This document shows positions 23,262 through 35,632 of a DNA stretch of 43,202 nt, in pieces (the stretch's first letter is position 1; the number at the start of each line of letters is the position of its first letter). The notes below the pieces were generated by a model, which was not told the origin of the DNA, made no database searches, and was given only the letters and a program-made list of their open reading frames with translations. A program made the translations under genes and the position numbers. Origin of the DNA: Setaria digitata (lineage: Eukaryota; Nematoda; Chromadorea; Rhabditida; Setariidae); NCBI GenBank assembly GCA_003640385.1, contig RCAB01000511.1, forward strand, positions 1 to 43,202, given 5' to 3'.

Positions 23262-25266
23262 GGTTTTTTTTTCCTTAATTGATTTGACTTTTAAATAAAA
23301 TTAATATATTAATAGAGACCAAAAAAGAAAGAAAAAAAAAACAAACAAAGCAATAATTATAACAACAATAACGTAGAATGGAATTATTCATTCATCATTT
23401 CATTTTTTTTTTTTTTGCCTCAACAAAAATATCTGTAAAAAAATCATGAATCTTAATAATTAAGAAAAAATCGGAAAACAGTAGCACATTTTAAAAGGTA
23501 AAAGTTAATTTATATTTTTCTTCATTATTATCAAATTTGTTGCAGAAAAAAATCAGCAATAATTATTTCTTATTATGAATTTTGTATAATTTTAAAAGTG
23601 CTAATTTTTCACAACACGTCAATAATTGCTACCGTATAAAATTTGAAAATAGTACAAAATGGCAAGTGTTTTTTTTTTGTTCTTTTTCTTAAACTCATAA
23701 TAAACGGACAAATGAATATTTGTGTCGAACTTTGCTATTATGGAACGGAGAGAAAAAAAAAAAAGAATAAATAACGACAATAAATTCATCACAGTAACAG
23801 TTGTTTTGAACTTTTTTTTCTCAGTCTTAAAAAAAAAAAAAAGAAAAGAAAAGAAAAAAGAGCAAAAGCAGAAATGAAAGAATGAATGAATGAAAAAAAA
23901 AATGTTATAATTTGCAAAAAAAGAAAAGAAAGAAACGATTAGAATGAGTGTAAATTTTAGCACATTTCAAACACTCAAATCTATCAAAAATACTACTAAT
24001 TAATTAATTAATTCGCATCACTATTGAATGGAAGAAGAAAAAAGAGAAGGAAAAACTTGAACTGGTAAATATAAACTTTTAAGAATAGCTAAAACAATCG
24101 CTTACGACCGTTATTCACCGAGAAAATTCCACAACAATAAACGATTTCTTTCATTAATTTGGCTCATTTTTTTTTTCCTTTTTGTTTTGTTTGTTTGCTT
24201 GTTTGTTTCTTCTTGAAAGGAAACATTTTGCAGTGCCTTTTGAAATTTTTTAATCAATAATCATATCAATAAAAATATTGCAAAGAAAAAGTCATTTGAA
24301 TAATGAGTAAATATATTTCACACAATAATCTAGCAATTATTAAGCTCAAATTAATAAACTATAAAAATTATAAATAATTGATAACAACTTCTGTGCATAC
24401 ACAAAAATCACTAAATTATATTAAAATTAGATCAGAAAAGAAATTCATCATCTTATTATTGATGATTCGTTTTTTTTCTTTTTATAGCCCAAATAAATTT
24501 AATCAGTAATTTTCAGTAAATTAAATTTTATTAGGAATAATATATCTAATTAATGATTAACACGATTAATACATTAATTACTAACTTTAACGCATTTGGG
24601 CGAAAAAGAATAAAGAATTCTAGAAAAAAAATATACAAACATTAATGCCAGAAAGCTATATATATATAAACGTAAATTGTAGAAAGATATGTACAGATGC
24701 TCATTAGCATAAATAATGATATTCATAATAAATTTAAGATTTTTATTTGCCATCTATGATGAATGGTCACTTGAAAAAGGACAAAAATTTAATCGCTTCT
24801 ATTTCTGCTATCTTATTTATTTCACTTATTTACTTGTTTATTTACATCACTATACATCAATGTCTTAGTTTTTTTCTTTCATTTATTGCTTTGATTTTAT
24901 TTACATTTTTTCTTTTTTTAAACTAAACTAATAATTGATATGATTTATATATATATATATATCTGTTAGAAAGTTTTATTAGTAAAATGTAAGATAATGG
25001 AAGAAAACCTACATTCTTATTTATTAGCTCAAATATGGTATGCATATAAAATAAATTTAGTATTTTGGATCAATATTAGATGATAAAACTAACAATAAGG
25101 ATGATTAGCAGTTAATCATAAAAATTTTTCACTGAATAATGGATTCATTTCATCCTATATTTACTAAATCACAAATTCTAACTAATTATTAATTGACTGG
25201 AAAAAAATTACTAATTCTATTTCCAGCAAGAAATGATTCTTACTTAACAGCAATATATCTATTAAA

Positions 25267-25391
25267 AATATATATATATTTTAAAATATATATTATATAT
25301 AAGGATGAATATAAGGATGATTAGCAGTTAAATATATATATATATAATATATATTTTATATATATATATAAAAATAAAAAAATTATTTCAN

Positions 25392-25423
<32 letters not shown>

Positions 25424-25480
25424 TAATATATATTTTATATATATATATAAAAATAAAAAAATTATTTCAGATATATATAA
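25267..25480. repeat. AT-rich tandem segment with an isolated N
   Basis: Long AT dinucleotide tracts. A unit of about 45 nt running from atatattttatat through aaaaataaaaaaattatttca is present twice, just before the N at 25391 and again ending near 25469. The phrase aaggatgattagcagttaa also occurs at about 25097 and 25314. The single N suggests a sequence join, so copy number here is unreliable. Confidence 0.75.
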
Positions 25481-27143
25481 TTTCACTTCTAATCATCTAT
25501 CATAATTACTTTACACTAAATGAATTCATATCTTGAAATAATTTTTTGAATTATTTCAAAAATGGAAAAAAAATCTAAAGTCTTCTAACATATGCTTCTG
25601 CACATCCCTCAATTTTTGGTGATGATTTAGCAAATGATTTTGTTTTTTTTTTTTTTGATTCAATTTTTTTTGCTTACAGACTTAAAATTAATTAGCAAAA
25701 AGGACAAATAAAAATCGTATAAAACAAAAGAAGTGAAGAAGAAATTAGCATCTGCTGATTTCCAAAGAGGAAAAAGGAAGAAATTTTGGATAAATTGAAT
25801 GATTTTTTTTTCTTTTTTTATTTTTTCCTCATTTGACATAATGCTTTTTCAACGATGTACACAAAACAAGAAGGGAATATTTTCGATTTAGCAAAAAAAA
25901 AAAAGTTAACCAAAAAGAAAAAAAAAGCCATAAACTTTATTGCTATCCATTTTCTTACTCTTTCAGCCCTTTTTACCATTTTGAAATTGATAAATTATTA
26001 AAATGCTTTTTTCTTCTACGAAACAAATGATTACAATTAAAATGATATGAAAATAATAAATGAACTGTAAACGTTGCATAAACATTTTATTCAAAATAGA
26101 AAGAGTTTCCAATATTCGAAATTTGAATTCCAATTTTTTTATAGAAAATAAGAAATTTGTTAATAGTGCAAGTTCAGAAAAACGAAAAAAAAAATGCAAA
26201 GAGTTGAAAAACTGTCGAGAAATGCAAAAAATCTTAGAAAAAAAATGCAGTTGATGATAAATTTCTGTAGAAAAGATAATTTACATTTCGATTATCATAT
26301 GAAAATTCTTTGAAATCTGCAAAAAAACAAATAAAAATTCAATAAAATTAAAAACCGAAATTAATATACGGATAAAGTTAAAAGAAGTTTCCATATAATA
26401 ATAAATTCAGCAAACAATTAAAAAATTTACAAACAAAGGAACAGTCCTGAAATGAAGAAAACTAAGGAAATAGAAATAAGCAAATCTGAAGAAAACCATG
26501 CAATAAATTATTTACTAATAATAATTAATTATTTGTTGACCATTTAAATAATTAATACTTTTCATGTTTCAATAAGTGCTATCAAAAAAAAAAAAGAAAA
26601 GAAAGGCCAATAATTAATTTCAAGTTTCACAAAATTCCATCCCTTTTGGCAATAGTTGCGATGATTTAAAGAATAAAAAAATATTTTCAAATTTTCCGAC
26701 ATACAGATTAATTATATGTCATGTTATTCGTCGTGAAACCATAGTTAATGAATTTAAATAAAAAAGATAAATAAATAAAAGCAAACGCAAAAATTCGGAT
26801 TTAAAGTAACAAATTTAAATTTAATAAAATTTGAAAAAAAAAACAAACATTTTGCATTTAGTTGCTAATAAAATGGTCAATAACGAATTAAAGATGAGAT
26901 GGACTGGAACACCAATGAAAAAAAAAAATTATAAATTAAATAAGAAAAGAAATTATTATTGTTGTTAATTTTTATCATTTTTGCTACTTTATAAAACTGC
27001 AAACACTTGCAAAAAAGAAAATTAAATTCTAGATTTTAATTTAAAGTCAACATATATGACAATATTTTAATACTGTATCAAAACATACATACTTCAATTA
27101 ATACTGCTTATAAAAAAAAAAAAAAAAAAGTTGAGGAATTCAC

Positions 27144-27205
27144 GAAAAAGCATTTAAAATTTGGGAGGAAGTTTTTTTCCTCCCAAATTTCAAATGCTAA
27201 TTTTC
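27144..27205. repeat. 62-nt hairpin, 22-bp core stem
   Basis: AGCATTTAAAATTTGGGAGGAA (27149-27170, shown here only for its core GGGAGG end) pairs with 27177-27198 around a 6-nt loop GTTTTT, with one mismatch; after a 2-nt bulge, GAAAA (27144-27148) pairs with TTTTC (27201-27205). On the minus strand the mismatch becomes a G·U pair, so a minus-strand RNA, the sense of pmr-1, would fold best. Size and bulge resemble a nematode pre-miRNA, but no known miRNA is recognised. Confidence 0.8.
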
Positions 27206-28407
27206 ACTTCTTATCGTTCAAAAAAAAAAAGAGTGAAAAGTTGAGAAGGAAAAATTTCATTAAAAAAAATGAAAAATTCAATATATTTCCCTCTTTCTCT
27301 CTCACTAATACCAAGTTTAATAAATTGTGCATCTCAATTCTCGCTTTCTTCTTTCATCCTTTAACAATTAAATTATACGACTAAAAGGAAAATAAAACAA
27401 AAATAAAGAAATGAAATTTAAAAAGCTCAAACAGAAGAAAAAAGTATCCGGTTATTCCTCCTAGAAGTTAAAACTTAAAAGGTTTTTAAGTAAAAAAAAA
27501 ATTTTTACCCATCAAAATACACTCATTCTGGCTTAAAATAAAGTAATTAGTAGTATTTTAAATTAACTAGGTTAATGTAAAATAACTTAACATTTTAGGA
27601 GCATTACAAGCTCAAATGAATAAACTGTGCGAAAAAGAAAAATGAAATATAAACAATTTCAAAATGAGTAAAATGATACTCGAGCTACATAAGAAATCAA
27701 ACAATAATGTAATTTAGCACTTCATATCGAACAAATTAATGAATAAAAGTTAGCTGTTTAGCTGTTTATGTTTGAGCTAAATAATTTCAAACATAAATGA
27801 CATTCGAAAATTAATTAATACTGGTAATTAACTGAGCTAAAACTAAAATATAAAGTAAGAAAAATCACTTCTACAAAAAAAAAAAACAAATTTAGACCAC
27901 TGAAATCTCTTACTTGCTAAACTGATTCAATAAAAATTTAAGAATCAATTTAATTCGAAGGATTCAAGGGGTTAGATCTTATAAATTCCTTCATAAAATT
28001 ATTTATTAAATGATCAAAATTAAAATACTATACTGGTTCAGAGACAGGAGAAGATAATAAATAAATAAAAGTAAATCCATATAATGCAAAAATAAATTCA
28101 AACATGGCAATGAGAAATATTAGCTATACAAATGAAAGGATGTAACTCGAAGCTGTCATCATTTTAGAAAAATATCACGAAAGATAATTAATTAACGTAG
28201 GGATAATAGAAATTATTATGAACTAGAAAAAAGTAAAACTAATTAACTCAGAGAGACTAAAATTTCTTCTCTACAGAATAATTTATGTAATATCTTGATC
28301 ATTTAAAGTAACAAATTAATTTTAAGCCAAAAAATGAATTTCACTAAAAAAAAAAAAGAAATAAAACATAATTTTGAAAAAAAAAAAGATTGCCTGAAAA
28401 TACTAAC

Positions 28408-28461
28408 CCTCATTTTATAATTCAGAACAACGTCGTCATTTTTATCCAACCGTCGCAACAT
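28408..28461 (-). CDS. possible alternative first coding exon of pmr-1
   Basis: On the minus strand an ATG at 28461, directly after a possible acceptor (tttctaattgag), opens 18 codons, MLRRLDKNDDVVLNYKMR, that end in phase 0 at a good donor AGG|gttagt. PMR-1 exon 2 starts in phase 0, so this exon could replace exon 1 (22923-23261) and give a shorter N-terminus without the threonine tract. Its base composition is clearly less AT-rich than the surroundings. There is no homology evidence; it rests on donor, phase and composition. Confidence 0.35.
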
Positions 28462-29036
28462 CTCAATTAGAAAATAATTAATTTAGTGGAATAATTAGCG
28501 AGAAAAAAAGAAAAATTTTTTTTCGCCAAAAACCTGAAGTATAGAAAATATAACCGTATTATATTTCTCGTCACATGATGAAAATGTTTGTTTGGAATTC
28601 ATCATTTATCATCTTATCAACTGATCACATTATCACTTTCTCCTTTCAAGTGTTTAGCAATAATTATCAGTAAATAATCTAAAAACATACACATTACACA
28701 ACATTCACATGTACAGACGTCTGCATTAAGTGTTTAATCAAAAAGAAAAAAAAAAGAAAGAAATGTGAAATGAAATTTCCGGAAATTAAAATAATTGACT
28801 GGAATAAAATAAAAAACTTAAAAACTTTTTATATTTTTTCATTTTTTTTTTTTTTTGAGAAATAAAAAAAAACAGCCAAATTTGATCAAAATAAAAAGGA
28901 TAAAAATAGAGGAAAGGTAAACTTTATCAAAAACAGTTAACAATAAAAACGTTTAAAATAAAAAAGTATAAATATGACGAAATATATTTTTTTTTTAAAT
29001 TTTATATACATATATATATTTTTCGCCAAAAACCTG

Positions 29037-29069
<33 letters not shown>

Positions 29070-29229
29070 TAAATATATATAATATATAAATATTATAATA
29101 TTATATTATATAATATATATATATTATATAATATATAAATATATATAATATATATAAAACCTATATATATATATATATANNNNNNNNNNNNNNNNNNNNN
29201 NNNNNAGAGAGAGAGAGAGAGAGAGAAAC
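29037..29229. repeat. AT dinucleotide tract, 26-N gap and GA tract
   Basis: An AT/TA-rich tract (29037-29179) runs into 26 Ns (29180-29205) followed by pure (AG)n to about 29226. The gap falls exactly between two simple repeats, so its true length is unknown. Confidence 0.9.
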
Positions 29230-29423
29230 TGAAATAAAGGAGAAATTTTAGAAACAAAAAGATTATTTACCAATAAAAATTTTGAAATTTCATAAAATAA
29301 AATAAAACAAAATAGAAACAAATAATAAAGCTCCAAATATACCACATGCTACTGATTATAAAATTTCATAAAAAAGAAAAAGTCTCTTTTGAATGATTAA
29401 TATATGCAATTTTTTCATAAAAC

Positions 29424-29649
29424 AATAAGATATCTCTTTTTTCTACTTCCAATTAATTATCCTCATTAACAAAATTATGCAGCATATGACCATATATAAA
29501 TCAAGTTAAAGAAAATAATAAACAGGTCATATTAANTAATAAGATATCTCTTTTTTCTACTCCCAATTAATTATCCTCATTAACAAAATTATGCGGCATA
29601 TGACCATATATAAATCAAGTTAAAGAAAATAATAAACAGGTCATATTAA
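29424..29649. repeat. 112-nt direct duplication around a single N
   Basis: Copies 29424-29535 and 29538-29649 flank an N at 29536 and differ at only two places (acttcc/actccc and gcagc/gcggc). This may be a true tandem duplication or two alleles left side by side in assembly. Confidence 0.9.
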
Positions 29650-32600
29650 TTTTCTTTTATTTATCTAAAATGCATTAAAATAATTACCAGCTTGAAAAGC
29701 GAAATAATATATATAATATATTATTGCATTTCCAGTTGAAAAAAAAAAGAAGTGAATTTCAAAGAAATTACAACTATTCATTACATCAAGAAATTTAATT
29801 AAAATACCAAAAATAATAGGAAAAAGGATTATTTTTTTTAGAGGGATATTTTTTTCCCACATATACTTTCAAATTGATCCAACTGCCCTCACATTCTAAA
29901 TAATATTTGAAAAAATTATTAGTAATTTTAGCTTTAACACTTGCTAGATAACAACTTCTGTTAGAATACAATACTGCTACAATTATGAAAATAAGTTTTT
30001 GGCCTATCATTTTTTAAATATGAAACTGTTTGATGATTAGTTGGAAGTAAGGAAAGGCAAAGAAAAAAGGAGGAGGAAAGACAAAAGAAACAACGTTAAT
30101 AAAGCTTTACTATACGCAAAAATAAGCCAAAAAATAAGTATAAAATTAAAATTTATAAAAGCAAAGAATAAAAAACATACAATTCATGTATCACTGCAAT
30201 CATGTAATTCATGCAAACATTTGCAAAAATTATACATAGTAACTAATTTAAGCGCAATTTCATGCAAACAATTTTATGTCGCATTATTATTAAATAATAA
30301 AAAAAAAAAAATGGTAAATTTCTAAATTCGTACATAGTTAGAAAACGATGGCCCCTCCTAATCATTTTTTTTTTTTTTTGTGCACTAATTTCTAATTAAA
30401 TTCAATGCTGAAATATTGAAATTCAGATTAGAAAAAAAGATTAAATTAAATTTAATTTTTTAGATCAAGGAATAAATTTTAATTTACTGTTCGCAAGCTA
30501 AGCTAAGAAATCACAAAAAAAAAAACAGAATATGTTAAATTGGTTTATTAATTGTAGATGGATTTCAATCATTTATCAAGTTGCCACTTTCATATTTAAT
30601 TATCTCAATATATATATACATAGTTTTTCACTATCATTAATGGAAGCGAAATAAAACTTTAAAGACGAATATAACGAAATGACTAGCAATAATTAACTGT
30701 TCTCATACAATGCATCAGTAAATAATTATTAATCTGCTAAATGTGTAACTAATTAAGTGATAATTTAAATGATATTTAAAGGTACAGATATTCGTTTTAC
30801 TCAGGCAAAAAAGGGATAGTAGTAATATTTAATATAAATAAAAGACAACAAAAGATATACTCAATTACAAGAATTTAAAAACAGAATCCCGAAAATTTAA
30901 TTCCCTAATATTTTTCGTCAATATTTATATACATGAACTACAAAATTTTTAAGTAGACAAAAAAATCACTATCTATTCAAAAATTTCCTAAAAAAAAAAA
31001 AAAAAAATGAAATCTAAGAAAATCAATCTATCGTTCTTTCCTGACCCTTCCCATTTTCTTGTTCTTCAACTTGCCAATAACCTTTTTCAAATTGAAATTA
31101 CTGCCTGAAATGCAGTGCAACGACAAAAATAACAATAATAAAAACAAATTCCTGATAATTTTATTAAAAAGTTAGAAATAAATCTTAAAAAAAAAACTTT
31201 TTCAACCACTAATCTTATCAATTGTAAATTTAGAATAATTTTTGTAAACGTTCAAATTGTAAGGAAGAAAATAAAAAAAAAAAGTTTTCCAAGTAATTTC
31301 CATTTAAAATTCAAATTATTTTTGAAGAGTAAGAAGAGGAAGAAGTTTTATAAATATAATTTCATTTCAAAAGGAAAAAAAAAAAGTGAACTAATGAAAA
31401 GTAAACAATTCTATTTCTTTTACTTACCTCGTCTTTCCTCTTCTTGCTTATTTCAAAATAGCAAATAGGCAAGAAAAAACAAAAAAAGAAAACAAAAAAC
31501 ACATTAAACAGCAATATATAAATATATGTTGGAAGAAATGAAAAAGTAAAAAAAAAATAAATTAATTAACAACTCCTTTCATTGTTTTAGTTTATAAAGA
31601 AGATTAAAAACTATTTTATGCTTATTTTTTTCCTGTAATTTGTACCTTTTAATTTTTTATTTAAGATCTGATTTTTTTTTTCTCTTTCTATCGTCACTCT
31701 TTATACACTTTAATTTCCAATATTTTCCATTATCATTCCGATTAATTTCATTTCTTTGTTCCGAAGAAAAAAAAAATTAAAATATAAAGCAAGGAAAAGA
31801 AAAATAGAGCTTAACGCATATACTTTCCAATCATGCATTCAGTGGATAAAACGGGATTCAATCTTTTTTTTTTTTTAAAAAAAACACTCAAGAAAACTAA
31901 GAAGAAAAGAAAAAATGAATGAAAATGAAGAGGAATACTTTTTCTCCATGCATCTCATACCGATATCATTTTCATTTAACTGTCAATCATTAGTAATTCC
32001 TCCTTTTCCTAAAGATTTCCTTTTTTTTTTTTTCTTTTTTATCAATTTGATTTAAAATATTATGCAAAAAAAAAGAAAAAAGAATGCATCAGTTATAGGA
32101 AATTAATGATTAACAATATATTTTCAATGAAACATATATGGGAAGCATGCAAAAATGAAATGAAAAGAATAACACTTTGCCTTACTTTTTCATTAATTTC
32201 ATTAAAATAGCAAAATATTTCTACAAAAAAAAAAAAGAATTTTCAATTGCTTAATTCCAAAATAAAATGTGGTATAATAGCAATGTAAAATGAGACACCG
32301 TAATTTTGCAATTTTAATTCCAAATTCAATTTTATGCTAGTTTTATTATAAAAGTAATTTTAAAATTATTCTATTGCATTTTATATAATCCAAGTAATAC
32401 TCATTTTTGAATTCAGTAAAAATATTCCCCAAAAAGCAAAAATAAAAGTAAACAAAAAAACCTTATGTAAATTTACATAATCTTTAAATAGTCAAAAATA
32501 CATAAATTACAATCGAATATACTGCAAAATTATGTAATTTTAATTAATATAACTTCCTAAATCATTCATTCATAAATCATATAAATCAACACTCATTTAT

Positions 32601-35070
32601 GAATATAATAAAAGTACTTTTAAGATTGTTGACAAAAAAAAAAGAGGAAAATAAAAAGAAACAACATTAATGTATAAAATAAACATACCCAATTTCCTCC
32701 AAATGAAATAATTTACTGCTCCAAGTTTTGGATAAAATCAAATTTTCTTGCAATTGACAAAATTCTCGCAAAATCCTTCTCGATATATTACCATTTGATG
32801 CGAAAATAGATTACAACATACTAGCAGTACTATAAAGTCATTTTTTTTTCTCGAATTTACACACACACAATTTTCTTTTTTCCTTTCCTTTTTTTTTTTA
32901 CCTGAAAATATATGAAAAGATAATAATATAATATTAGGTAACATTTAAAATATTTACAAACACGTTTTCAATATTTACATATCAATCGTATCTGTTATGA
33001 ATTTCTTATATGATAATATATCCGTTTCATATTTCATTCATTTTCTACGTACAGACAGAATTGCTTTATTAAACTTAACCATCTAATTCAATAGCATTTC
33101 TTCTTTTTAATTATTAGATGACTAAAATCATTTCCAATTCTACAATTAAAAAATGCACTGATCACTGACAATATTACTGGAAATACTAAAATACAATTAG
33201 GCAATCTAATATTCGTAGAGTTGCTTATTCTCAAAAGTTCATATGTTTCCAGTTCTAAAAATAATTTCGTTAATTTTATAAATTCTCAACTGAAAAAAAA
33301 AAAAAAAAAAAAACTCGTAAAAAAAGGCAAATAAAAATGAAAATGGCAAAAATGCGCTGATCACTGATAATAATTGGAAATAATAAAATTTTATAAATTC
33401 ATTTTGCTGACGAACTAAAGAAATAGTTTAATCCATAGAAAAGAAAGGTTTTAAACATCGTGCAATTTGGCTACCTATCGTCTTAGCAAAACTATTACAA
33501 ATTTAACAAATTTTATGGTGAAAAAGAAAATTCTTGGCAAAAAAGAAGTGAATAAATTAAATTTCTGGAATACTTACAATTAACGATAATATTATCACTG
33601 TGCAGCCTATTATTCATCTTATTATATTTATATATAATTAAAATAATAATTTAAATTTTAATTACAGCACTAAAATGCTTTCTGATTATAGCGATAATAA
33701 CCATTAGCCTATATGTTGCTTTCTGTATTTGAATTCATCTCTAAAACAATTTCATTATTATTATTATTATTACTATTTCTTTCTATTATAATATTTCTTT
33801 TTAAGGATAACATTTTGCTACTGTTCATTTTGGAAATTCCCTTTTATTTACGCAAAATATTATTTTCACTTTCCACTCATTCATTATCGTCTTTTGCAAT
33901 CTTCAGCACTTTCAAAATCACATAGTAACCTACTGAAGCATACGTATCATACTGATACGAATCTATTAATCTTCCATAATTAGTGATAAAAATCGACATC
34001 ACCATCAACAATTAACTACTCTTTCTACCCTTTTCTTCTTTCTTCCACTCTCTTTGACCATTACTATCATTCATAAATAATCATCATAATCAACATCACC
34101 ATCATCATCATTGATTCCCAATACTTATCTCTCCATTGCCAATCATTTATCAACCTTTCAAAAAAATTTTTTTTTTCAGATAAAAGTAAAAATTTCGCTC
34201 TTTCGTCAAATTTGCTTCATTCATTCTAGTGCTTTTCACCAAAGCCAATACAGTAGCCAACAGATTCTCGAACTGCTCATAATTGCCAATAACTAATTTG
34301 TTTCTTCTTTGTATATAAATTCCGCTCCTTTATCAAACATAGTTTGATACGATATATTCAGGTGATTCTTTTTTGACGATGATCATCTTCAAACTTTCTC
34401 ATTCTTCTACTATCCATTCGTTCCTCTCAGGTCTTGTTTCAACATCATTTTCCATTTTGCAAATCCCATTTAAATATCATTATCAGTCCAAACAATCGTA
34501 TCACTTGAAGAAATTGATTTCTTCTCCTAATTCTATTATTATTAATCATACATATTGATCTAATTTTATGACAGTAACATTCTTCTGAACAATTCTTTTG
34601 AGCAATTTTTGAACAATGAAATTTAACTAGAAGTTTTAAAAAAGACAAGAAAAAAAAATGAAAATGAAAATAAAATTCTACCGCTGTTAAGATATCAAAA
34701 ATCCCTTAATGCCATTACTAACTGATGATTAAAAAGAAAAAAATAAAAAAAAAAATCATTCTAATCTAATCCTCCCACTCATATCCATAATAAATAGCTC
34801 TCGAATTATGCTCCATAAGATTTTAGCATTTTTCATTGTCGCTTTTTAAACTGTATTAATTGAAATTAATACTAGTCCTTCTCCTTCTTTTTCAGTCAAT
34901 CCAGTAGGACTTTGTTGTTGGAAAAATTAAATATAATACTGCCAAAATTTTCATTCTTCACCTTTGTTAATTTCAACATTTTTTCATGTATTAAAAAGTG
35001 AAACTTTTTGTTGATAATAATTGTTGCACTAAAAAAATAAAACTTTCCCTCCATTCAACTGTATATTTAT

Positions 35071-35139
35071 AGAGAAAGAGAAAGGGAGAGAGAGGGAGAG
35101 AGAGAAAGAGAGAGAGAGAGAAGGAAAGAGAGAAAGAGA
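35071..35139. repeat. (GA)n polypurine microsatellite
   Basis: About 69 nt of impure AG repeat (AGAG, AAAG and GGAG variants). Noncoding; prone to length variation and able to form triplex structures. Confidence 0.9.
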
Positions 35140-35536
35140 TCTTTATATTTATCAGTGGAGATGATAATACGTTGTTCCATCATTTCCAGAATGATTTGCT
35201 TCTTCTTTTTTATCATTATTTAAAGACATCTTATTTTTCAATTCTTCTCTAATTTTTCATTTTGAATGATTCGTTCTTCAAATTGGAACTATTATTTTTT
35301 TTCCCCTTTCACTGTTCGTTTCCTTATTCTTTTGTTTTATTCGACTTTCACAGTAATATTCCTTTCTGTTATATTTATAAATTTGTATGATAATACTGAT
35401 TGATTGGTTTCCCTTTCATGCATATCTCATTTGATAATTCCACACAGTTCTTCGAATATTTCATAGCTTCCACTTTTTATCGCTTTTTTTCTTTCCATTA
35501 TCATTATCATTCTTATCAACACCACCACATATTCCG

Positions 35537-35632
35537 TTATTCATATGCTAACTGAATTCCAGCGATTGCTTTCGTTTTACCAGCGATCTGAGGACCTTCA
35601 TAGACCGGATTGATTGTTTTTTGCAATCCCAT
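35537..35632 (-). CDS. unassigned 31-codon open frame with coding-like composition
   Basis: Not recognised. On the minus strand ATG at 35632 (context aggaaATGG) opens MGLQKTINPVYEGPQIAGK... and closes at TAA 35537-35539. The region is less AT-rich than its surroundings. An upstream open segment (about 35717-35806, ...REAFKIRTEDIKMQPAII) could be joined in frame by an 85-nt gtatca...catcag intron, but that acceptor lacks the T-rich tract seen in the other introns. A donor G|gtaaaa inside the frame would allow splicing onward instead. It may be the end of a small gene or chance. Confidence 0.2.
   Translation of the reverse strand: MGLQKTINPVYEGPQIAGKTKAIAGIQLAYE

Larger units (their letters stand above)
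23262..28407. other. AT-rich region upstream of pmr-1 exon 1
   Basis: No supported gene. It should contain either the pmr-1 promoter or, if the upstream first exon is real, its long first intron. Holds a strong hairpin (27144-27205), AT-rich tracts with an isolated N (25267-25480) and many A8-A15 runs. A short minus frame near 24110-24160 opens MSQINERNRLLLWNFL before a weak donor, but its phase does not fit exon 2. Confidence 0.5.
28462..35536. other. gene-poor AT-rich region
   Basis: No convincing coding exon. Contains the N gap and AT/GA tracts at 29037-29229, a 112-nt duplication around an N (29424-29649), a TTA microsatellite (about 33755-33773), a CAT microsatellite (about 34083-34110) and a GA tract (35071-35139). 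From about 33.6 to 35.8 kb the plus strand turns from A-rich to pyrimidine-rich. Isolated good donor sites on the minus strand (for example GACGAG|gtaagt at about 31430) could mark untranslated first exons. Confidence 0.5.

Noticed and set aside
23619..23963. 114-codon minus-strand open frame, mostly Phe, Ser and Ile
   Set aside because: Encoded by T runs; low complexity with no motif. Typical by-product of homopolymer-rich DNA.
24110..24170. MSQINERNRLLLWNFL as another alternative pmr-1 first exon
   Set aside because: The donor (G|gtgaat) is weak and leaves phase 1, whereas pmr-1 exon 2 needs phase 0.
29665..30010. Overlapping minus-strand frames (YLASVKAKITNNFF and MWEKNIPLKK...)
   Set aside because: Two different frames are open over the same DNA without splice sites or similarity; judged chance.
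30041..30325. 94-codon plus-strand open frame rich in Lys and Arg
   Set aside because: Its composition follows the local A-richness, it contains an imperfect internal nucleotide repeat (tcatgcaaacaattt-like), has no splice or domain support and resembles no family I know.
31020..31090. Minus-strand segment GYWQVEEQENGKGQERTID
   Set aside because: Protein-like, but the only acceptors give an immediate stop or the wrong phase and the frame ends within 24 codons.
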